In this document: positions 58,613-64,000 of the stretch, piece after piece
Layout: every line of letters begins with the position of its first letter
Numbering within the stretch: position 1 is the stretch's first letter
Assembly: GCA_020725115.1 (NCBI GenBank)
Contig: DYFR01000017.1
Coordinates: 16,807 to 80,806 of the forward strand
Source of the DNA: Thiohalomonas denitrificans
GTDB lineage: Bacteria > Pseudomonadota > Gammaproteobacteria > Thiohalomonadales > Thiohalomonadaceae
Length of the DNA: 64,000 nucleotides
Direction of reading: 5' to 3'
Program-made: the position numbers and the translations under genes
Notes under the pieces: generated by a model
The model's database searches: none
Told to the model about the DNA's origin: nothing
Seen by the model: the letters and a program-made list of their open reading frames with translations, nothing else

Positions 58613-59311
58613 TTAGAAGCTGATGTCGTGCTTCCAGCTCACCACGAAGCGCGGGTCATCGGCGTTCTTGATGTCATTCTTTTCCATGGCAAAACTGAAC
58701 GCGCCCTTGGCCACACCGATGCGGTAGTGGGTGTAATCGGTCGACGCGGAATCCTCGTAGTCATAACGACCGACCAGGGCCACGACGCTGGTGTCGTCAT
58801 TCAGCGGGAAGTCACCGGCCAGGCTGTAGTACTTGTCGTTCTTCTTGGCGCTGGAAGCCTCCTTGCCGACGGTATAACCAAGGAAGGCAGTGATCGGGCC
58901 ATAGCTCACGCTGCCCTGCAGCTCGGTGAAATCGGCCTCGACCTTGGAGCCGCTCGATGCGTTGACCGGATAGTAGTAATACATCGCACCCACGGTGTAA
59001 CCGACATCGCCGACACTGCCGCTGTAACCGCCGTAGATGTCCATCTCGTAGGAACCCGGGGCCGTGCTCGAATCCTTGGCCGTCAACGGGGCAATATTGG
59101 ATGCCCAGACACCCAGGTAGAAACCGGCCTCGTTGGTGTAATCAAGACCACCCTGCACCGCCGCTGCATCGGCAGTCTGGGTCACGCCGCGCCAGATGTA
59201 GTTGTTGGTCACGGCCACATTGCCGGCCACTTCAGCAGCAGCCTGGCCGCTGGCCAGCAGACCCAGGGCAATGGCGGAACCGAGTACGGACTTGCGGAAG
59301 ATGGTGTTCAT
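58613..59311 (-). CDS. TorF-family putative outer-membrane porin
   Basis: 232 aa. Signal peptide 'MNTIFRKSVLGSAIALGLLA' ending AAA-E, then beta-barrel strands ('VAVTNNYIWRGVTQTADAAA', 'GFYLGVWASNIAPL', 'YEMDIYGGYSGSVGDVGYTV') and a C-terminal 'RFVVSWKHDISF' with the aromatic ending used for OMP assembly. TorF-like porins commonly precede glnK-amtB. First gene after the sigma-54 promoter. Confidence 0.88.
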   Translation of the reverse strand: MNTIFRKSVLGSAIALGLLASGQAAAEVAGNVAVTNNYIWRGVTQTADAAAVQGGLDYTNEAGFYLGVWASNIAPLTAKDSSTAPGSYEMDIYGGYSGSVGDVGYTVGAMYYYYPVNASSGSKVEADFTELQGSVSYGPITAFLGYTVGKEASSAKKNDKYYSLAGDFPLNDDTSVVALVGRYDYEDSASTDYTHYRIGVAKGAFSFAMEKNDIKNADDPRFVVSWKHDISF

Positions 59312-59368
59312 TGTTTCTCTCCTGAGGTTGGAATGAATTGCGGGTCAATACCTGCGCAAGGGAGTTAT

Positions 59369-59385
59369 TGCATCGCCCGTGCCAA
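59369..59385 (-). promoter_or_regulatory. Sigma-54 promoter of the porin-glnK-amtB operon
   Basis: TTGGCACGGGCGATGCA on the minus strand has the invariant GG (-24) and GC (-12) exactly 10 nt apart and matches TGGCACG-N4-TTGC at all but one position. It lies about 58 nt before the porin start, as expected for an NtrC-controlled nitrogen-assimilation operon. Confidence 0.88.
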
Positions 59386-59479
59386 CTGAAAATTTCTTTG
59401 TATTTCATGGAATTGTTGCGTTGCGGTGACGCCGGCGCAAAAAACGCCGCACCAGGATGAGACGCGTCCATTTGCCTGA

Positions 59480-59496
59480 TGCACCGTTTTGGCGCA
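59480..59496. promoter_or_regulatory. NtrC-binding-site candidate
   Basis: TGCACC-GTTTT-GGCGCA matches the NtrC dyad TGCACC-N5-GGTGCA with one mismatch and lies about 110 bp upstream of the sigma-54 promoter, the usual enhancer distance. A second site could not be confirmed. Confidence 0.6.
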
Positions 59497-59561
59497 TGCA
59501 AATGCACGGTGATCGCGTACACTTGCGACACCATCAACACCACTCAACACGGAAAGCTGTC

Positions 59562-59804
59562 ATGGATCACCACTTCATCGACGACCTGGCGCAACGCCTC
59601 GCCAACGCGCTACCGCCGGGACTGCACGCACTCAGACAGGACATCGAACACAACTTCAACGCCGTGCTGCGCGCACGACTGGAAAAGCTTGATCTGGTGA
59701 CGCGCGACGAGTTCGACGCCCAGGCACGCGTGCTGGCGCGCAGCCGTGTCAGGCTGGAGGAACTGGAGAAGAAAATCGCAGAGCTGGAACAGCGCCTGTC
59801 GTAA
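59562..59804 (+). CDS. ubiK: Ubiquinone biosynthesis accessory factor UbiK (YqiC) family
   Basis: 80 aa from ATG 59562. 'FIDDLAQRLANALPPGLHAL', 'LRARLEKLDLVTRDEFDAQA' and a C-terminal coiled coil 'LEELEKKIAELEQRLS' are the UbiK/YqiC pattern. It assists the Ubi complex with UbiJ in aerobic ubiquinone synthesis. Divergent from the porin operon. Confidence 0.93.
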   Translation: MDHHFIDDLAQRLANALPPGLHALRQDIEHNFNAVLRARLEKLDLVTRDEFDAQARVLARSRVRLEELEKKIAELEQRLS

Positions 59805-59888
59805 CACGGTTACTGCGGGGTGCAGCGCCCCGACAATTTGCAGCGGGCAACATCAGGGATGCCCGGAAGAAACAACGGAAAGGAAGCC

Positions 59889-61391
59889 ATGTCACTCGCC
59901 ATCGTGCACAGCCGTGCCGCCGTGGGCATCGATGCCCCGCCGGTCACGGTGGAAATCCACCTCGCCAACGGGCTGCCTGCCCTGTCCATCGTCGGCCTGC
60001 CCGAGGCGGCGGTGAAGGAGAGCAAGGATCGCGTGCGCGGCGCCCTGCTCACTTCGCGCTTCGAGTTTCCCGCCCGCCGCATCACCATCAACCTGGCACC
60101 CGCCGACCTGCCCAAGGAGGGCGGCCGTTTCGACCTGCCCATCGCCGTGGGCCTGCTCGCTGCCTCCGGCCAGGTGCCACGCGATGCGCTGCCGCGCTAC
60201 GAATTCCTCGGCGAGCTGGCCCTGTCCGGCGAGTTGCGCCCGGTGCGCGGCGTGCTGCCTGCCGCGCTGAAGGCACGCGCACTGGGCCGCACCCTTATCG
60301 TCCCCAGCGCCAATGCCGACGAGGCGGCGCTGGTGCGCGACATCAACGTACTGCCAGCCAGCCATCTGCTGGAAGTGTGTGCCCACCTGCATGGACATAC
60401 CCTGCTCGCACCGCATAGCGCCCGAGTGCCGGACAACCCTGCCGCAGATCTGCCCGATCTCGCCGACGTGCGTGGCCAGCACCAGGCGCGGCGGGCCCTG
60501 GAAGTGGCTGCCGCCGGCGCGCACAGCCTGCTCATGCTCGGCCCGCCCGGCACCGGCAAGACCATGCTGGCCAGTCGCCTGCCCGGCATTCTGCCGCCGC
60601 TGAGCGAGGAAGAGGCACTGGAGGCCGCCGCCATCGCCTCCATCAGCGATCAGGGTTTCAGCGTGGAGCGCTGGGGACAACGCACCTTTCGCTCACCGCA
60701 CCACACGGCTTCCGGTGTGGCCCTGGTAGGCGGCGGCAGCCAGCCACGGCCGGGCGAGATATCCCTCGCCCACCACGGCGTGCTGTTTCTCGACGAGCTG
60801 CCGGAGTTCGACCGCAAGGTACTGGAGGTGCTGCGCGAGCCGCTGGAGTCGGGCCGCATCACCATCTCGCGCGCCGCACGCCAGGCGGAGTTTCCCGCCC
60901 GCTTCCAGCTGGTGGCGGCGATGAACCCCTGTCCCTGCGGCTACCTCGGCCACACCAGCGGGCGCTGCCACTGCACCCGTGAACAGATCCAGCGCTACCG
61001 CGCCCGCATCTCCGGGCCGCTGCTGGATCGCATCGACCTGCAGATCGAGGTACCCAGCCTGCCGCAGGAGGCGCTGCGCGCCGCCACGGATCAGGCCGAG
61101 AGCAGCACCGTGGTACGGGAACGGGTGATGGCCGCGCGGGAGCGGCAACTGGAACGCCAGGGAAAACCCAACAACACTCTCAGCAACCGTGACTGCGGCA
61201 AGCTGTGTCAATTGGGCGACCGGGAACTGGATCTGCTGGATCGTGCGGTGGACAAGCTGGGGCTGTCGGCACGGGCCTATTTCCGCATCATCCGCGTGGC
61301 GCGCACCGTGGCCGACCTCGCCGACAGCAAGACGGTGGAACTGCCCCACCTCACCGAGGCCCTGGCCTACCGGCGGCTGGATCGGGGCTAG
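59889..61391 (+). CDS. comM: ComM/YifB AAA+ helicase (Mg-chelatase-like)
   Basis: 500 aa from ATG 59889. N-terminal Lon-like domain ('GLPALSIVGLPEAAVKESKD'), Walker A 'MLGPPGTGKTMLASRL', 'FRSPHHTASGVALVGGG', Walker B 'VLFLDELPEF' and the four-Cys 'NPCPCGYLGHTSGRCHC'. ComM is a hexameric branch-migration helicase in natural transformation. Complete. Confidence 0.96.
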   Translation: MSLAIVHSRAAVGIDAPPVTVEIHLANGLPALSIVGLPEAAVKESKDRVRGALLTSRFEFPARRITINLAPADLPKEGGRFDLPIAVGLLAASGQVPRDALPRYEFLGELALSGELRPVRGVLPAALKARALGRTLIVPSANADEAALVRDINVLPASHLLEVCAHLHGHTLLAPHSARVPDNPAADLPDLADVRGQHQARRALEVAAAGAHSLLMLGPPGTGKTMLASRLPGILPPLSEEEALEAAAIASISDQGFSVERWGQRTFRSPHHTASGVALVGGGSQPRPGEISLAHHGVLFLDELPEFDRKVLEVLREPLESGRITISRAARQAEFPARFQLVAAMNPCPCGYLGHTSGRCHCTREQIQRYRARISGPLLDRIDLQIEVPSLPQEALRAATDQAESSTVVRERVMAARERQLERQGKPNNTLSNRDCGKLCQLGDRELDLLDRAVDKLGLSARAYFRIIRVARTVADLADSKTVELPHLTEALAYRRLDRG

Positions 61392-61440
61392 GCATTACTC
61401 ACCGCACACACGCAAAGAACGGAAGAAACTTCAAAATCCC

Positions 61441-61506
61441 GCCGCAGAGACGCAGAGACGCGGAGGAGAATCATTTATGAGCTCCGCGCCTCTGCGTCTC
61501 TGCGGC
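61441..61506. repeat. CGCAGAG-type inverted repeat
   Basis: GCCGCAGAGACGCAGAGACGCGGAG faces CTCCGCGCCTCTGCGTCTCTGCGGC between comM and the 56-aa gene. Confidence 0.88.
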
Positions 61507-61531
61507 AAATTGGTTTCGCTTTCTGGGGCGT

Positions 61532-61702
61532 TCAGCCCAGCACTCCCGCCAGCCAGGCCAGGGTTTCGTCCTGCCATACCAGCAAGCCGGCTGCTGCAGC
61601 CACCAGCAGCAGCCCACGCAGCCAGCGCCTGCTGCCGCGGCGCCGTTTGAACAGGCTGCGCTCGCGCCAGCGGCGTTCCGCCTTGTCGAGATCGTCCAGC
61701 AT
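61532..61702 (-). CDS. Small single-pass membrane protein, 56 aa
   Basis: Not in the ORF track. It reads 'MLDDLDKAERRWRERSLFKR', a strongly basic stretch, then 'LRGLLLVAAAAGLLVWQDET' and 'LAWLAGVLG'. Shine-Dalgarno AGGGGA lies 8 nt before ATG 61702. The topology would be N-in with an Arg-rich cytoplasmic tail. No family recognised; its codon pattern and ribosome site support it being real. Confidence 0.6.
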   Translation of the reverse strand: MLDDLDKAERRWRERSLFKRRRGSRRWLRGLLLVAAAAGLLVWQDETLAWLAGVLG

Positions 61703-61835
61703 TGGCCGATTCCCCTGTTTGGGTAAGGGCCATCAGGATGAACCAGGACGCCGTCCGGTACAAGTGCGCTGTGACCCGGCCGCCACGCTGCTACAATACG
61801 CCCCCGTTTGACTACCCTTCCTGCCGAAACCGCCC

Positions 61836-63845
61836 GTGTCCGATCTCAATCCGCGCCAGCATGAAGCCGTGCGCTACATCGATGGCCCCCTGCTGGTTCT
61901 GGCCGGCGCCGGCAGCGGCAAGACACGCGTCATCACGCAGAAGATCGCCTGGCTGATCCAGTCCTGCGGCATGTCGCCGCAGCACATCGCCGCCGTCACC
62001 TTCACCAACAAGGCCGCGCGCGAGATGAAGGAACGTGTCGGCAAGCTGCTGGCCGGCAAGGAAAGCCGCGGCCTGCGCGTCTCCACCTTCCATACCCTCG
62101 GCCTCGACATCATCCGCCGCGAGGGCAAGCACCTGGGCTACAAGCCTTCCTTCTCCATCTTCGACGCCACCGACAGCGCCAACCTGATCAAGGAGCTGCT
62201 GCGCAAGGAAAACGTCAACGAGGATCTGCTGAAGGAGCTGCACCGCCAGATTTCCAGCTGGAAGAATGCCTTCACCACGCCGGAGCAGGCGCTCACCCTC
62301 GCCGCCAGCGACGGCGAGATGCGCGCCGCGCGTATCTACGGCGAATACAACCGCCACCTCAAGGCCTACAACGCCCTCGACTTCGATGACCTGATCATGC
62401 TGCCGGTGCTGCTGTTCATGCAGCACCCGGAGGTGCTGGAGCGCTGGCAGAACCGTACACGCCACCTGCTGGTGGACGAATACCAGGACACCAACGCCAC
62501 CCAGTATCAACTGGTGAAGCTGCTGGTGGGCGCGCGCGGCGCGCTCACCGTGGTGGGCGACGACGACCAGTCCATCTATGCCTGGCGCGGCGCGCAGCCG
62601 GAAAACCTGGCCCTGCTCAACACCGACTTTCCCAACCTCAAGGTGATCAAGCTGGAGCAGAACTACCGCTCCACCGGCCGCATCCTCAAGGCCGCCAACC
62701 AGCTCATCGCCAGCAACCCGCACGTGTTCGACAAGAAACTGTGGAGCGAACTGGGCTACGGCGATCCGATCCGCATCGTCTCCTGCGCCGACGAGGAGGA
62801 CGAGGCCGCCAGGGTGGTGGGGCAGATCATCGCCCACAAGTTCAGGCACCGTACCGAGCACCGCGACTACGCCATCCTCTACCGCGGCAACCACCAGTCG
62901 CGCCTGTTCGAAAAGGCGCTGCGCGAACAGCGCATTCCCTACACGATTTCCGGCGGCACCTCGTTCTTCGCCTACACGGAAGTAAAGGATGTGATGGCCT
63001 ACCTCAAGCTGCTGGTGAACCCCGACGACGACACCGCCTTCCTGCGTTCGGTGAACACGCCGCGGCGCGAGATCGGCCCGGCCACCCTGGAAAAACTCGG
63101 CGCCTACGCCGGCGGGCGCGGCATCAGCCTATTCACCGCCTGCTTCGAGCTCGGCCTCAAACAACAGCTGTCCGAACGCGCCTACGAACGCGTGGAGCAA
63201 TTCGCCCACTGGCTGGTGGACATCGGCGATCGTGCTCGCCGTGGCGATCCGCTGGAGGCGATCCGCGACCTGGTGCGCGAGATCGATTACGACACCTATC
63301 TGAAAGACACCTCCAACGACATCAAGGCCGCCGAGCGGCGCATGGGCAACGTCTACGAACTGCTCGACTGGATCAAGCGCCTGGCCGAAAACGAAGAGGG
63401 CGGCGAACCCGACATCACCCTGCTGGTAAACAAGATCTGCCTGCTCGACATGCTCGATCGCAATGATGAGGAAAGCGCCGGCGACAACGTGCGCCTGATG
63501 ACGCTGCACGCCGCCAAGGGCCTGGAGTTTCCCCATGTGTTTCTGGTCGGCGTGGAAGAGGAACTGCTGCCGCACCGCAACAGCATCGAGATGGACACCA
63601 TCGAGGAAGAACGGCGTCTCGCCTACGTCGGCATCACCCGCGCGCAAAGGACACTCACCCTCACCGTCGCCACCCGCCGCCGCCGCGGCGGCGAACTGGT
63701 GCGCTGCGAACCGAGCCGCTTTCTGCAGGAATTGCCGCCGGAGGATCTGGAATGGGAAGGCACCGGCGTGGAACTCGCGCCCGAGGTACGGCAGGAACGC
63801 GGCAAGGCGCAGCTGGCCAATCTCAAGGGAATGTTGGGCGGCTAG
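61836..63845 (+). CDS. rep: ATP-dependent DNA helicase Rep
   Basis: 669 aa, GTG start (MSDLNPRQHEAVRYIDGPLL). UvrD/Rep superfamily 1A: 'VLAGAGSGKTRVITQK', 'FTNKAAREMKERV', 'LLVDEYQDTNATQYQLVKLL', 'VVGDDDQSIYAWRGA', 'NYRSTGRIL', 'MTLHAAKGLEFPHVFLVG' and 'YVGITRAQRTL'. The length and the short C-terminus favour Rep over UvrD. It assists replication forks through protein roadblocks. The TAG stop abuts the TAGGGGC array. Confidence 0.95.
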   Translation: MSDLNPRQHEAVRYIDGPLLVLAGAGSGKTRVITQKIAWLIQSCGMSPQHIAAVTFTNKAAREMKERVGKLLAGKESRGLRVSTFHTLGLDIIRREGKHLGYKPSFSIFDATDSANLIKELLRKENVNEDLLKELHRQISSWKNAFTTPEQALTLAASDGEMRAARIYGEYNRHLKAYNALDFDDLIMLPVLLFMQHPEVLERWQNRTRHLLVDEYQDTNATQYQLVKLLVGARGALTVVGDDDQSIYAWRGAQPENLALLNTDFPNLKVIKLEQNYRSTGRILKAANQLIASNPHVFDKKLWSELGYGDPIRIVSCADEEDEAARVVGQIIAHKFRHRTEHRDYAILYRGNHQSRLFEKALREQRIPYTISGGTSFFAYTEVKDVMAYLKLLVNPDDDTAFLRSVNTPRREIGPATLEKLGAYAGGRGISLFTACFELGLKQQLSERAYERVEQFAHWLVDIGDRARRGDPLEAIRDLVREIDYDTYLKDTSNDIKAAERRMGNVYELLDWIKRLAENEEGGEPDITLLVNKICLLDMLDRNDEESAGDNVRLMTLHAAKGLEFPHVFLVGVEEELLPHRNSIEMDTIEEERRLAYVGITRAQRTLTLTVATRRRRGGELVRCEPSRFLQELPPEDLEWEGTGVELAPEVRQERGKAQLANLKGMLGG

Positions 63846-64000
63846 TAGGGACTAGGGATCAGGAGCTAGGGGCTAGGGAGAAGCGCGCTGCGCGCACGAT
63901 TTATTAAAACAGGCACGAGCGTAGCGAGTACATTCCCTAGCCCCTATAGCCCCTAGCCCCTAGCCCCTAGCCCCTAGCCCCTAGCCCCTAGCCCCTAGCC
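63846..64000. repeat. TAGGGGC heptamer arrays around an ACGAGCGTAGCGAG core
   Basis: Left: TAGGGACTAGGGATCAGGAGCTAGGGGCTAGGG; centre: TTTATTAAAACAGGCACGAGCGTAGCGAGTACATTCCC; right: at least nine inverted CCCCTAG units running to the window end (likely continuing). The core matches that of 36530-36622. No gene is seen. Confidence 0.9.

Overview
The window reads as a GC-rich chromosome segment of a sulfur-oxidising gammaproteobacterium. The support is soxXA (thiosulfate oxidation cytochromes), a DsrC-family protein, an arginine-type EF-P with its EarP rhamnosyltransferase, lipid A acyltransferases, a TtcA-type tRNA thiolase, SpeA/SpeE and a nitrogen-regulated porin-glnK-amtB cluster. The genus cannot be named from this alone.

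Layout. 0-14.5 kb is mostly core: the end of an ABC exporter (ybbAP-like), a DsrC-like/HPP pair, LysR, soxXA plus an exported partner, adk, earP-efp, a rhodanese, a solute:sodium symporter, a peroxiredoxin-glutaredoxin fusion and a DyP peroxidase. 14.67-21.4 kb is a visibly AT-richer island with a compact five-gene operon on the minus strand: HTH regulator, m5C DNA methyltransferase, a 990-aa protein with two GHKL ATPase folds (Hsp90/MORC-like at the N-terminus, histidine-kinase-like at the C-terminus), a receiver-domain protein and a Vsr-type endonuclease. I read it as a restriction/defence system wired through a predicted phosphorelay; it is the most interesting object here. 21.6-23.9 kb is a toxin-antitoxin scrapyard (HigB remnant joined to HigA, a VapC fragment, a REP-like element, a helicase-like fragment, a TumA-like antitoxin, and an intact Phd/PIN pair).

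24-30.3 kb holds metH and a membrane protein with a decayed M48-like fold, followed by a hipBA islet (30.3-32.4 kb). 32.7-48.4 kb returns to core functions: SMR transporter, NfeD/SPFH pair, ttcA, two lipid A acyltransferase-family genes, fructosamine kinase, glycosyltransferase 9, an HDOD-GAF protein, priA, relBE-like and higBA modules, argS and a SPOR protein. 48.6-64 kb carries a chemoreceptor, speA/speE, fetAB-like ABC genes, a CDGSH protein, amtB-glnK-porin under a convincing sigma-54 promoter, ubiK, comM and rep.

The intergenic spaces are rich in repeats. At least five families recur, nearly all built as short-period tandem repeats facing each other as inverted arms (units like CGCAGAGR, CGCCAAGA, CGCAAATGAA, TAGGGGC), and several donate stop codons to neighbouring genes. 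No rRNA, tRNA or CRISPR array was recognised.
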